A stretch of 64,000 bases of DNA from Neptunomonas marina (GTDB taxonomy: Bacteria; Pseudomonadota; Gammaproteobacteria; Pseudomonadales; Balneatricaceae). Positions within the stretch are counted from its first letter, which is position 1. Every line of letters starts with the position of its first letter. The notes under the pieces were generated by a model. That model saw nothing but the letters and a program-made list of their open reading frames with translations, was not told where the DNA came from and ran no database searches. This document shows, in pieces, positions 8,674-17,486 of this stretch. A program made the translations under genes and the position numbers. The stretch is taken from assembly GCF_004005935.1 (NCBI RefSeq), contig NZ_SACQ01000007.1:1-64000 (forward strand). The letters run 5' to 3'.

Positions 8674-10434
8674 ATGGCTTCACCGAAGATGAAAATCCGC
8701 ATCGGCGACCTGCTGGTACAAAACAGCGTTATTACTGAAGCGCAGCTGATGGAGGCGTTGGCGCGCCAGAAAGAAACCCGCCAAAAGTTAGGGCGTCAGC
8801 TGATCTCTTTGGGTTATGTTGAAGAGCAGCAGTTTCTTGAGTTTTTGGCGCAGCAGCTGAAAGTGCCGCTGGTGGATTTGGCCCACTACAATTTTGATCA
8901 ACAGGATGTCCTGAAGCTTTCCGAGACCCACGCGCGACGCTTTCGCTCGGTGGTGTTAAAAGAGAATCCGGATCACTTTTTGGTGGGAATGTCTGATCCG
9001 CTGGATATCTTCGCATTCGATGAGCTGCAACGTTTGTTGCCGAAAAAAGTTGAGCTAGCCGTTGTTGCTGAGAGCCAACTTCTACAAACCCTTGATCTGA
9101 TGTATCGCCGCACGAGCGATATCGATAGCTTAGCGAGTGAACTGAGTGAAGATATCGCTGAGGATACCTTTGACCTCTCACGCCTCACCGCCACCGATGA
9201 GGTGGATGCACCGGTGGTGCGGCTCTTAAAGAGCCTGTTTGAAGATGCGGTACAGGTGGGTGCGTCTGATATCCATATTGAGCCTGACGAAAGCGTGTTG
9301 CGTATTCGCCAGCGTGTGGATGGCGTGCTGCAAGAGCACGTTATGAAGGATACCCGGATCGCATCGGTGCTGGTACTGCGCCTGAAACTGATGGCAGAGC
9401 TCAATATCTCTGAGAAGCGCTTACCGCAGGATGGCCGCTTCAATATCACGGTGAAGAGCCACAATATCGACGTGCGTTTATCCACGCTGCCAACCCAGTA
9501 TGGCGAGTCGGTTGTAATGCGTTTGCTCGATCAAAGCGCCGGTATTATCGGCTTGGATAAAGCTGGCTTACCTGAGCGCTTGTTGATGCGTTTGCGTCGA
9601 TTGATCCGTGAACCCCACGGCATCTTACTCGTTACAGGACCTACCGGTAGCGGTAAAACGACGACCTTGTACGGGGCTTTGCATGAACTGAACGATGCAT
9701 CTAAGAAGATCATCACCGTCGAGGATCCGGTGGAGTATCGGCTGCCGCGCATCAACCAAGTGCAGGTGCATCCGCAGATAGGATTGACCTTCTCCAAAGT
9801 GTTGCGCTCTTGCTTGCGTCAGGACCCGGATATCTTGCTCGTCGGTGAGATTCGTGACTTAGAAACAGCCGATATCGCCATGCGCGCTGCAATGACCGGC
9901 CACTTTGTGCTTTCAACACTGCACACCAATGATGCGATCTCGAGTGCGATGCGTTTGGTTGATATTGGCGTTGAGGGCTATTTGGCGGGTACCGCCTTAC
10001 GGGGCATTTTGGCACAACGGTTGGTGCGGCGTATCTGCAACAACTGCGAGACCACCTACCAGCCAACAGCGCAGGAGCGCGTTTGGTTAGATATCAAAGC
10101 TGAGGAGTCGGGCATTGAAGCGGCTGAGCTAAAACATGGCAAAGGCTGTGCGTACTGTAACAACACCGGCTACAAAGGGCGTATCGGTATTTTCGAGTTG
10201 CTCGAATTTAACGATGAGATGGCCGATGCATTACGCCGTAACGATAGCGCTGAGTTCGCACAAGCGGCACGCCGTAGCGAAGGGTATCAGCCGTTGGTGA
10301 TCAGTGCACTTGAGTTAGCCGCACAAGGTGTGACCTCGTTGAACGAGGTGTTCCGCGTTACCGAGCAGTTGGATGATAGCCTCTATCTTGAGCAGGTCGC
10401 CGAGCAGAAAGCTGGCGGTTTGGAGCTGGAGTAA
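8674..10434 (+). CDS. mshE: MSHA pilus assembly ATPase MshE with c-di-GMP-binding MshEN domain
   Basis: A 586-residue GspE/PulE-type hexameric ATPase that drives MSHA extension from the cytoplasm. At the N-terminus are two tandem MshEN motifs: Arg9-Ile-Gly-Asp-Leu-Leu-Val starting at residue 9, and Lys38-Leu-Gly-Arg-Gln-Leu-Ile starting at residue 38. In Vibrio cholerae MshE this region binds c-di-GMP, with Arg9 important. Next come the N2 domain and the ATPase domain with Walker A GPTGSGKT, an Asp box, Walker B ILLVGEIRD, and a zinc-finger-like CNNC...CAYC pair. It is followed by mshG with a three-base gap. c-di-GMP control is inferred from the motif match. Confidence 0.94.
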   Translation: MASPKMKIRIGDLLVQNSVITEAQLMEALARQKETRQKLGRQLISLGYVEEQQFLEFLAQQLKVPLVDLAHYNFDQQDVLKLSETHARRFRSVVLKENPDHFLVGMSDPLDIFAFDELQRLLPKKVELAVVAESQLLQTLDLMYRRTSDIDSLASELSEDIAEDTFDLSRLTATDEVDAPVVRLLKSLFEDAVQVGASDIHIEPDESVLRIRQRVDGVLQEHVMKDTRIASVLVLRLKLMAELNISEKRLPQDGRFNITVKSHNIDVRLSTLPTQYGESVVMRLLDQSAGIIGLDKAGLPERLLMRLRRLIREPHGILLVTGPTGSGKTTTLYGALHELNDASKKIITVEDPVEYRLPRINQVQVHPQIGLTFSKVLRSCLRQDPDILLVGEIRDLETADIAMRAAMTGHFVLSTLHTNDAISSAMRLVDIGVEGYLAGTALRGILAQRLVRRICNNCETTYQPTAQERVWLDIKAEESGIEAAELKHGKGCAYCNNTGYKGRIGIFELLEFNDEMADALRRNDSAEFAQAARRSEGYQPLVISALELAAQGVTSLNEVFRVTEQLDDSLYLEQVAEQKAGGLELE

Positions 10435-10437
10435 CGG

Positions 10438-11667
10438 ATGGCTACCTTTCGCTACAGTGGCAGACGAGCCGATGGTTCAAAGGCAACGGGTAACCACGAG
10501 GCACTCAACCGTGATGAAGTGGCGGCGATGTTGTTGGAGCAGGGGATTACACCTGTGTCCATCGAGATAGCTAAGGCCGCTGCCCATGAAAAGCGCAACC
10601 GAAAGCGGGGCGAGATTCGCTTGTTTGAGAAGGTCTCTCTGGATGAGCTAATCATGTTTAGCCGCCAGATGGCGAGCCTTACCCGCGCGGGTGTACCGAT
10701 TACAAACGGTATGCGCGGGTTAGCAAATACGATTCGTAATCCACTGCTCTCCACCACGTTGCACGAGATTGCCGATGAACTAGAGAAGGGTAACTCGCTC
10801 TCTACAATACTGAATAAGTACCCGAAAATTTTCAGCCATCTGTATGTCAGTATTATCCATATAGGCGAAAACACAGGTCGGTTGGACGACTCTTTTCGGC
10901 AGATGTCCGAGTATCTCGAACTAGAGCGCCAGACGATACGCAGCATCAAGCAGGCGACGCGCTACCCGACCTTTGTGTTGATTGCCATCGCGGTGGCGTT
11001 GGGAGTGATCAATGTGTTTGTGATCCCGGCATTTAAATCGGTCTTTGACTCGTTTGGTGCGGCTCTGCCTTGGCAAACCCAGATACTAATCAGTATCTCC
11101 GATTTTACGCTCGCGTGGTGGCCCGCAATTCTAGTGGGCCTAGGTGCGCTTTTCGTGAGCTTCTTGCGGTGGAAGAAAAGCGTTAAAGGGCGGCCCATAT
11201 GGGATCGCTGGAAGCTGCGCATCCCGCTGGTTGGCAGTATTCTTTACCGCGCAACACTAGGCCGCTTTGCGCGGACTTTTAGTGTGGTTTTGCGCGCAGG
11301 CATACCAATCGAACAGGGGCTTTCAATCGTTGCTCGTGCGCTGGATAACGAGTTTATCGGTGAGAAAGTAGCGACGATGCGAAAAGGGATTGAGCGCGGT
11401 GAGGGCTTTACAGCGACGGCATTTCGTACCGAGATGTTCAGTCCGCTGGTAATGCAGATGTTAGCGGTTGGTGAGGAAACTGGCCGAGTGGATGAGATGT
11501 TGGAAGATGTTGCCAATTTTTACGAGGAGGAGGTCAGCTACGACCTGAAAAACCTCGCCAGTGCCATTGAACCCATCCTGATTATCGCGATTGGCGCAAT
11601 GGTGCTTGTGTTAGCGTTGGGCGTCTTTTTACCGCTTTGGGAACTCAATACAACCATCAATGGATAG
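10438..11667 (+). CDS. mshG: MSHA inner-membrane platform protein MshG (GspF/PilC family)
   Basis: A 409-residue protein with two GspF domains (about 65-190 and 270-390), each with the family LxxGxPLxxxL-like helix (TRAGVPITNGMRGL; LRAGIPIEQGLSI) and GEETGR/GENTGR motifs. There are three membrane helices (about 170-195, 215-240, 375-400). It is the cytoplasm-facing platform turned by MshE. It opens with MATFRYSGRRADGSK, the family start. Confidence 0.92.
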   Translation: MATFRYSGRRADGSKATGNHEALNRDEVAAMLLEQGITPVSIEIAKAAAHEKRNRKRGEIRLFEKVSLDELIMFSRQMASLTRAGVPITNGMRGLANTIRNPLLSTTLHEIADELEKGNSLSTILNKYPKIFSHLYVSIIHIGENTGRLDDSFRQMSEYLELERQTIRSIKQATRYPTFVLIAIAVALGVINVFVIPAFKSVFDSFGAALPWQTQILISISDFTLAWWPAILVGLGALFVSFLRWKKSVKGRPIWDRWKLRIPLVGSILYRATLGRFARTFSVVLRAGIPIEQGLSIVARALDNEFIGEKVATMRKGIERGEGFTATAFRTEMFSPLVMQMLAVGEETGRVDEMLEDVANFYEEEVSYDLKNLASAIEPILIIAIGAMVLVLALGVFLPLWELNTTING

Positions 11668-11670
11668 ATA

Positions 11671-12177
11671 GTGGTGCGCAGGCAGCAGGGGTTTTCGCTT
11701 TTAGAAGGCGTCATCAGCATCTTACTGGTGGCATGCTTTTACGGTGTGCTCTCCCTGTATTTGGACCGCTTAGCGGCAAGAACCGAAGCTGCGGCGATGG
11801 ACGCCGTAGTGCGGCAGTTGGAGCACCAAGTGAACCGACGGGTGGCGCAGCTCTACATACGTGGAGAAACCCAGAAAATCACAATGTTGGAGGGGCAAAA
11901 CCCGTTTGTGTGGTTTGCCGAGTCACCGCAGTTTTACGGTGGTGAGATAGCGGGGCAACAAAAAGGCCAACTGAGATCAAAACGTTGGTATTACGATACA
12001 GAAAGTGGTCACATTCTGTATTTAGCTGAATATAATAACTATTTGAAAATTGAAGGAAGCAGCTCACGTTTTGTTCAGTTTGTGCTTAAATTAAAGCACA
12101 CCGCTGCCGATGCAGTAGCTAAGAGGACAAGCTTGGAGTTAGTTATCCATCCTGTCACACCGTATAGCTGGTTTTAG
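11671..12177 (+). CDS. mshF: MSHA biogenesis protein MshF
   Basis: A 168-residue protein starting at GTG 11671, three bases after mshG. The first residues, RRQQGFSLLEGVISILLVACF, look like a type IV prepilin leader (Gly before Phe, Glu at mature +5) followed by a hydrophobic helix, then a basic-rich soluble part. MshF sits between mshG and the major pilin gene in known MSHA loci, and its exact role is poorly defined. Homology is weak by eye, so the name rests mainly on position and the N-terminus. Confidence 0.68.
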   Translation: MVRRQQGFSLLEGVISILLVACFYGVLSLYLDRLAARTEAAAMDAVVRQLEHQVNRRVAQLYIRGETQKITMLEGQNPFVWFAESPQFYGGEIAGQQKGQLRSKRWYYDTESGHILYLAEYNNYLKIEGSSSRFVQFVLKLKHTAADAVAKRTSLELVIHPVTPYSWF

Positions 12178-12235
12178 GACGTTTTTGCGATATGGCGCAG
12201 AGTTGACTGCCCGTCGATTAACTAGGAGTAGGAAA

Positions 12236-12757
12236 ATGAAACGACAATCTGGTTTCACAATCATTGAACTGGTAGTAGTGATTGCGCTGCTAGGTATCTT
12301 ATCGGCGGTAGCACTGCCACGCTTTATCGATGTTACCCAAGACGCACGTCGTGCTGCCGTATCCGGTGCAGCAGGTGGTTTAGGCGCAGGGGTCGCTCTG
12401 GTGCGTGCTCAGTCGGTGGTGGATAACGTAGCGGCAGGCAATACTGTAGCGATTGATGGTTTGAATATTATCGCCAATGGTCGTGGTTATCCTGTGGGTA
12501 CCAACGGTACAGCAATTACTGATGGCTCGGGTGACCAGACGCTGAATGCTGCAGACTGCGTAGCGATCTGGGGTGCCGTATTGCAAGGTAGTGCTCCAAC
12601 TGTGGCGGCGAGTGGCACAGCTACGGACTATGTTGCTAGTGCGAGTGGTTCTGTTTGTACTTACGCTTATCAGGTCGGCCGCTCTGCTACTGAAACACGC
12701 GATATCACTTACGACTCCAACAATGGCGACGTATCGATCGCAACAACCGAGCCTTAA
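12236..12757 (+). CDS. mshA: MSHA major-type prepilin (MshA/MshB)
   Basis: A 173-residue type IVa prepilin. The leader MKRQSG ends in Gly, mature +1 is Phe and +5 is Glu (FTIIELVVVIALLG), the class III signal cut and methylated by PilD. A C-terminal cysteine pair (near residues 111 and 140) probably closes the D-region loop. ATG 12236 is used, since an AGGAGTAGG element sits just before it. The frame open from 12185 is leader sequence only. Vibrio loci have mshB and mshA in tandem. Only one such gene is present here, so whether it is the MshA or MshB equivalent cannot be settled by eye. Confidence 0.88.
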   Translation: MKRQSGFTIIELVVVIALLGILSAVALPRFIDVTQDARRAAVSGAAGGLGAGVALVRAQSVVDNVAAGNTVAIDGLNIIANGRGYPVGTNGTAITDGSGDQTLNAADCVAIWGAVLQGSAPTVAASGTATDYVASASGSVCTYAYQVGRSATETRDITYDSNNGDVSIATTEP

Positions 12758-12774
12758 TCTGGCTGGCGCCTAAC

Positions 12775-13281
12775 ATGCACAAGCTGCGGCGCCACGTTGC
12801 TGGCTTTACCATGATCGAATTGGTCACCGTTCTGGCCCTCTTAGGGATTCTCAGTGCGGTGGCTTTTTCACGTTTAGGGAACGTGGGGAGTTACGAGAGC
12901 TCACTGTTCTCGAATCAGCTACTGGCTTATCTTCGCCTCGTCCAGCGCACTGCGGTTGCGCATCAACAAAGCGACACCCTCTTTACCCTGACCCGAGCTG
13001 CCGATGATGCCTGGCAGGTGGAGTTGCGCTTTGGCGCTCCACAACAGACGTTGCGCTATGGTATCGAGAGCGATATTACCTTTAACTACGCGATGGCAGG
13101 TATCAATGGGCAACTCGATACTGGCGATACATTAACACTACGATATAACGATGAGGGTGATTTAGCGCGGTTGGAGTCTCCGGCGGCTGCGGACATTACC
13201 CGTAGCCTAGCGCTCACCGTCAGCGGCCGCGCGCTCTGTATTTCACCCACCGGCTTTGCTTATGCTAATACCTGCCTCTAA
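12775..13281 (+). CDS. mshC: MSHA minor prepilin MshC (GspH-like)
   Basis: A 168-residue prepilin-like protein with leader MHKLRRHVAG and mature FTMIELVTVLALLGILSA (Glu at +5), followed by a beta-rich GspH/FimT-like domain and a C-terminal Cys pair. It lies directly after the major pilin gene, as in other MSHA loci, and is one of the minor pilins thought to prime the fibre. Its 3' end overlaps the mshD start by 20 bases. Confidence 0.85.
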   Translation: MHKLRRHVAGFTMIELVTVLALLGILSAVAFSRLGNVGSYESSLFSNQLLAYLRLVQRTAVAHQQSDTLFTLTRAADDAWQVELRFGAPQQTLRYGIESDITFNYAMAGINGQLDTGDTLTLRYNDEGDLARLESPAAADITRSLALTVSGRALCISPTGFAYANTCL

Positions 13282-13777
13282 CAAACGTCAGCGCGGTTTC
13301 TCTTTGGTTGAGAGCATTGTCACGATTGTGATCATTGGTATTGCGCTGGTGGCGTTGATTTCTGGCTGGGCTGGTTCCGCTAGCCGCAGTGCTGATCCCT
13401 TTTGGCACGCCAAAGCCGCTTATCTTGGCCAAGCGTATCTGGAAGAGATTATGGCAAAGCGCTATGACGAGAACACGCCAGAGGGAGGTGTACCGCCTTG
13501 CTCATCAACGAGTTGTTCTGCGGTGCTGGGGCCAGAAGGAGAGACGCGCGCAACCTTTGACGATGTGGATGATTATGATGGGCTCAACGAAGCGCCATCG
13601 GAAAATGCACTGGGTATCGTGCGGCCGGAATACCAGAATTACCGGATTGCTGTGCAAGTGAGCTATGCGCATGATGACTTCTCTCGCATTGCGCGTACAG
13701 TGAAGCGGGTAGAAGTCGCGGTGACACCGCCAGGCCAGAGCGTACAACGCTTTGTCGCGTATCGAGGTAATTTCTGA
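13262..13777 (+). CDS. mshD: MSHA minor prepilin MshD (GspI-like)
   Basis: A 171-residue minor prepilin. Leader MLIPASNKRQRG is followed by FSLVESIVTIVIIGIALVAL with Glu at +5. The start is taken as ATG 13262, inside the end of mshC, with TTG 13256 as a less likely alternative. The soluble domain has a Cys pair (about residues 79 and 84). It shares one base with the mshO start (TGATG at 13775-13779). Confidence 0.83.
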   Translation: MLIPASNKRQRGFSLVESIVTIVIIGIALVALISGWAGSASRSADPFWHAKAAYLGQAYLEEIMAKRYDENTPEGGVPPCSSTSCSAVLGPEGETRATFDDVDDYDGLNEAPSENALGIVRPEYQNYRIAVQVSYAHDDFSRIARTVKRVEVAVTPPGQSVQRFVAYRGNF

Positions 13778-14568
13778 TGCGTCGAGGGCAGTTGGGTTTT
13801 ACGCTGGTGGAGCTGGTTGTTGTGATCGTGCTGCTGGGCATCATATCACTTGGAGCAACGGGGTTTATCGTCAGTTCGGTACAAGGATATGCCGATATGG
13901 CGCGGCGTGATGGTATGGCGGGAGCGAGCCGAGTGGCGATTGATCGGATTATCCGCGAGGTACGCAATGCGCTGCCCAATAGTGCGCGCGTTTCGGGGCA
14001 GTGCCTCGAGTTTATCCCGATCAACAACGCCACTCAGTACCTGATGGCGCCAACAGCAACCCCTGCTAATACTTTTAATGTTGTGCCATTTAGTGAGACG
14101 CCTGATGCTTTGGGGAGTGTGGCGATCTACCCAATCAGTACCGCGGCGATTTATCAAGGTGGCTCACCCGCTGTGATATCGCCAGCGATCACCAGTGCGG
14201 CGAGTGATCTGACGGGGAATGCGCCAGTGGCACTGAGCTTAGCGTCTGCCCACCAGTTCCCAACCGATTCGCCCAGCCAGCGTATGTACATTGTGGGCGG
14301 CCCGATCAGCTACTGCTTTCAGGGGGATCGGCTCTACCGCTATACAGGCTACAGCCGCCGTAGCGTGCAGCCGTTACCGGCTCAGTTGCCAACTGCCGAG
14401 CCATCGCGGGCGTTGCTAGCGTTTCCGGTGACCCACGATGGCCAGCCTTTTGAGCTTATTGGCGCTTCGCTGCAGCGCAATGCTCTGGTGATGGTGGAGT
14501 TTGCGGTTGAGCAGGGAGGAGAGGCGTTACGTATTCAGCAGGAGGTACAGATCCGCAATGTGCCCTAA
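13777..14568 (+). CDS. mshO: MSHA minor prepilin MshO (GspJ-like)
   Basis: A 263-residue minor prepilin, larger than the others, as is usual for MshO/GspJ. Leader MRRGQLG precedes FTLVELVVVIVLLGIISLG with Glu at +5. The large C-terminal domain contains two Cys (about residues 74 and 182). It overlaps mshD by one base and mshP by eleven. Together with MshC, D and P it probably forms the tip-initiating minor pilin complex. Confidence 0.84.
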   Translation: MRRGQLGFTLVELVVVIVLLGIISLGATGFIVSSVQGYADMARRDGMAGASRVAIDRIIREVRNALPNSARVSGQCLEFIPINNATQYLMAPTATPANTFNVVPFSETPDALGSVAIYPISTAAIYQGGSPAVISPAITSAASDLTGNAPVALSLASAHQFPTDSPSQRMYIVGGPISYCFQGDRLYRYTGYSRRSVQPLPAQLPTAEPSRALLAFPVTHDGQPFELIGASLQRNALVMVEFAVEQGGEALRIQQEVQIRNVP

Positions 14569-14965
14569 TCGTTCGTTACGCCGTGAAGCGGGTTTAGGCC
14601 TGATCTCTGCGATCTTTGTGATCGTGATTTTAGCGATTGTAGTGGTGGGGATGAGTAATATCGCGACGGTATCGCAAAAGTATCGTTCACAAGAGATTCT
14701 AGCAGCGCGAGCATTGTTTGCCGCTGAGTCTGGTGCGCAGCTACACCTATCAACCCTGTTGCACCCAGAGAACAGCCAAACCTGCGCTACTATGGCTGCG
14801 CCTGCTAACTTCACCACACAAGGGCTGCGTGAGTGCAGCTATCAGGCTAGCTGTGCGCAGGTAACCATCAACACCATCGACTACTTTACCGTTAAAAGCG
14901 TAGGGCGTTGCGGCACCGGAGTTGATTCCGCAACGCGTGTGGTGGAGATGCGTATCTCGCGCTAG
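14558..14965 (+). CDS. mshP: MSHA biogenesis protein MshP (PilX/GspK-like)
   Basis: A 135-residue protein with an N-terminal hydrophobic helix (GLGLISAIFVIVILAIVVVG) preceded by a short basic leader ending Glu-Ala-Gly. It lacks the +5 Glu of true pilins, as in GspK/PilX types. Six cysteines lie in the last two thirds. ATG 14558, inside the end of mshO, is chosen. It is the last msh gene here: no mshQ follows, and pyrE on the other strand ends one base away. Confidence 0.78.
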   Translation: MCPNRSLRREAGLGLISAIFVIVILAIVVVGMSNIATVSQKYRSQEILAARALFAAESGAQLHLSTLLHPENSQTCATMAAPANFTTQGLRECSYQASCAQVTINTIDYFTVKSVGRCGTGVDSATRVVEMRISR

Positions 14966-14966
14966 C

Positions 14967-15608
14967 TTAGATACCGTATTGAGCGCGGTAGGCTTGGATC
15001 GCTTGGATCGATTCAGCGTAGCCGCCCACTTCTTGCAGGTACGCTACAACGTCTTCTAGCGAAACAATGCTGATCACTGGCATGTTGTAATCGCGCTCAA
15101 CCTCTTGAATAGCAGACAACTCACCTTGGCCTTTTTCCATGCGGTTTAATGCGATCATGACCGCAGCAGGCGTCGCGTTGGCTGCATTGATGATCTCCAT
15201 GACCTCACGGATGGCGGTGCCAGCGGTGATTACGTCATCGATGATCAGCACACGGCCCTCAAGCGGCGCACCCACCAGATTGCCACCTTCACCGTGATCT
15301 TTAGCTTCTTTACGGTTGAAAACATAAGGTGTGTCGACTTGGTAGTCATTGGATAGCGCGACAGCCGTTGTAGCGGCCAAAGGGATACCTTTGTACGCAG
15401 GACCAAACAGCACATCGTACTTGATACCCGCATCTTGCAACGCTGCAGCGTAGTAGCGGCCAAGCTTCGCTAGGGCTGTACCAGAGTTAAAAAGGCCCGC
15501 ATTGAAGAAGTAAGGACTTACGCGGCCAGACTTGAGGGTAAACTCACCAAAACGTAAAACGTTCTGCTCAATTGCAAATTGAATAAACTCTCGTTGGTAG
15601 TCGCGCAT
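14967..15608 (-). CDS. pyrE: Orotate phosphoribosyltransferase
   Basis: A 213-residue PRTase, the same length as E. coli PyrE. It transfers orotate to PRPP in de novo UMP synthesis. The PRPP loop [14 protein letters not shown] lies at about residues 120-133, and the [10 protein letters not shown] loop is just upstream. Start [13 protein letters not shown] at 15608 matches the family. The frame open further upstream adds 37 residues without counterpart. It is divergent from crc, as in pseudomonads, and convergent with mshP. Confidence 0.97.
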   Translation of the reverse strand: MRDYQREFIQFAIEQNVLRFGEFTLKSGRVSPYFFNAGLFNSGTALAKLGRYYAAALQDAGIKYDVLFGPAYKGIPLAATTAVALSNDYQVDTPYVFNRKEAKDHGEGGNLVGAPLEGRVLIIDDVITAGTAIREVMEIINAANATPAAVMIALNRMEKGQGELSAIQEVERDYNMPVISIVSLEDVVAYLQEVGGYAESIQAIQAYRAQYGI

Positions 15609-15770
15609 GCTCGCTGCCTCTTGTCTGGGTTGAAAAAGCGCCATTCTACCACTATCTATAGGGGAGGAACGAGAATTCCGAGCGGGGAAAATTTCTTTTT
15701 CAAGCGCGAGACTATACAATTCCTCGTCTGACTTTTTGTGTTTGTATGCGCTTTATAGGATAAACCAGAC

Positions 15771-16544
15771 ATGCGTGTGATCACCTTCAATACACAGGGT
15801 ATTGAGCAAGCGGCTGACCGAGGCTTTTTTGATTGGATGGTTAAGCAGGATGCAGATGTTATCTGCTTGCAGGACATCCGCGCCCGTGAGTATCAGCTCG
15901 ACGGTGATCGTTATCACCCTGAAGGGTATTATCCCTACTTTTTTGAAGCGTTTGATGACGACTTTAGTGGCGTAGCCATCTACACCCGCCATGTACCCAA
16001 AGCGATTATGACGGGGCTAGGTTTTGAGCTGTGCGACTATCAGGGTCGCTTTATTCAAGCCGACTTTGATAAAGTGAGCGTATCGTCGCTGTTTATTCCA
16101 TCGGGTTTGAAAAGCCACGAAGCGCAGAAAACTAAAGAAGAGTTCATGGCACATTTCATGGGTCATCTGAAAAAGACACTGCGTAAGCGCCGTGACTTTA
16201 TCTTCTGCGGAACCTTTAACACCGCTCACCGCACCATCGACTTGAGTAACTGGTACGCGAATCAAACCGTATCGGGTTTCTTACCAAGCGAGCGTGCGTG
16301 GATGGAAGAGATGCTAGGTGATTTGGGTTATGTGGATGCCTTCCGCGAGATCAACAAAGCTGAGCGCCAGTTCACCTGGTGGCCCGATTACAATCGTGCG
16401 CGCAAGCTAAACGAGGGTGCGCGCCTTGATTACCAAATCACCACAGCCAATTTACGTAAGCTAGTGAAGAATGTGTCGATCTACAAAGATGAGATGTTCT
16501 CTGAGCACGCGCCGCTGATTATCGACTACGAAGGTGATTTTTAA
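15771..16544 (+). CDS. crc: Catabolite repression control protein Crc (ExoIII fold, degenerate nuclease site)
   Basis: A 257-residue ExoIII-like protein, closely related along its length to Pseudomonas Crc and divergent from pyrE, as there. In Pseudomonas, Crc acts with Hfq on A-rich translation-control sites to repress use of less preferred carbon sources. Of the ExoIII catalytic set, Asn7 is kept, the metal-binding Glu is Asp (LQDI), the Asp of GDxN is Thr (GTFN), the Tyr region is not conserved, and the late Asp and His (RLDYQ; EHAPL) remain. This pattern fits a regulator without nuclease activity. Function is inferred from homology and synteny. Confidence 0.88.
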   Translation: MRVITFNTQGIEQAADRGFFDWMVKQDADVICLQDIRAREYQLDGDRYHPEGYYPYFFEAFDDDFSGVAIYTRHVPKAIMTGLGFELCDYQGRFIQADFDKVSVSSLFIPSGLKSHEAQKTKEEFMAHFMGHLKKTLRKRRDFIFCGTFNTAHRTIDLSNWYANQTVSGFLPSERAWMEEMLGDLGYVDAFREINKAERQFTWWPDYNRARKLNEGARLDYQITTANLRKLVKNVSIYKDEMFSEHAPLIIDYEGDF

Positions 16545-16561
16545 ACACCGCATGCAATGAC

Positions 16562-16589
16562 AAAAAAGGCGCTATTTAGCGCCCTTTTT
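16562..16589. terminator. Bidirectional Rho-independent terminator between crc and rph
   Basis: GGCGCT (16568-16573) pairs with AGCGCC (16578-16583) around ATTT. A run of six A lies on the left and five T on the right, so it can end transcripts from both convergent genes. Confidence 0.9.
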
Positions 16590-16604
16590 ACATGCTGCAT
16601 TGGA

Positions 16605-17378
16605 TTAGTCCTGCGCCAGCGCTGCTTTTTGCAGCTCAACAATCTCTTTAATGCCTTTCTGAGCGAGCGCGAGCATCGCGTTTAGCTCATCTTGCGTGTA
16701 AGGCGCACCTTCAGCGGTGCCCTGTACTTCAACAAAACCGCCTTTCTCCGTCATGATGACATTCATATCGGTTTCGGCAGACGAGTCCTCGGCGTAGTCT
16801 AGATCGAGCACCGCCTCGCCCTTGTACATACCCACCGAGATCGCTGCCAGCATATGCTTAACAGGGTTGCCCTTCAGTGCACCATGCTTATCTTTCTTTA
16901 GGAACGCAATCGCATCCATAAGTGCTACGCAAGCACCTGTAATCGATGCGGTACGCGTACCGCCATCCGCCTGCAATACATCGCAGTCGATGGTGATGGT
17001 GTTCTCGCCAAGCTTGTCCAGATCAAGCGCTGCACGCAGTGAGCGGCCAATCAAACGCTGGATCTCGATAGTGCGGCCTGTTTGCTTACCGCGTGCTGCT
17101 TCACGGTCGTTACGCGTGTTTGTTGAGCGCGGCAACATCCCGTATTCCGCCGTTACCCAGCCAGAGCCTGAACCACGCAAAAAGCGTGGCACGCCGCGAT
17201 CAACCGTAGCGGTACACAGCACCTTGGTATCACCAAACTCCACCAAGACAGAGCCCTCGGCATGCTTTGTGAAATGGCGTGTGATGCGAATATCACGTAG
17301 CTGGTCAACTTGGCGCCCGCTTGGACGGATCGTAGCAATACCCAACGTTTGAAGCTGATCGGAGATAGAGGAGCTCAT
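16605..17378 (-). CDS. rph: Ribonuclease PH
   Basis: About 257 residues, close to E. coli RNase PH throughout ([50 protein letters not shown]). It trims the 3' ends of tRNA precursors by phosphorolysis. Compared with E. coli it has about 16 extra N-terminal residues. I see no alternative ATG or GTG nearer the conserved RPSGR, so ATG 17378 stands, though its ribosome site is weak. It is divergent from yicC and convergent with crc, the block common in pseudomonads and relatives. Confidence 0.95.
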   Translation of the reverse strand: MSSSISDQLQTLGIATIRPSGRQVDQLRDIRITRHFTKHAEGSVLVEFGDTKVLCTATVDRGVPRFLRGSGSGWVTAEYGMLPRSTNTRNDREAARGKQTGRTIEIQRLIGRSLRAALDLDKLGENTITIDCDVLQADGGTRTASITGACVALMDAIAFLKKDKHGALKGNPVKHMLAAISVGMYKGEAVLDLDYAEDSSAETDMNVIMTEKGGFVEVQGTAEGAPYTQDELNAMLALAQKGIKEIVELQKAALAQD

Positions 17379-17486
17379 CTGTAAAAATAACCTATCTTTT
17401 TAAGGAGGACACAGCACACATAGAGCAAAGCTCACAGGGCTGTTAAACTGAATCGAATGACAGCATTTTAATCGAGATTACCGCAT

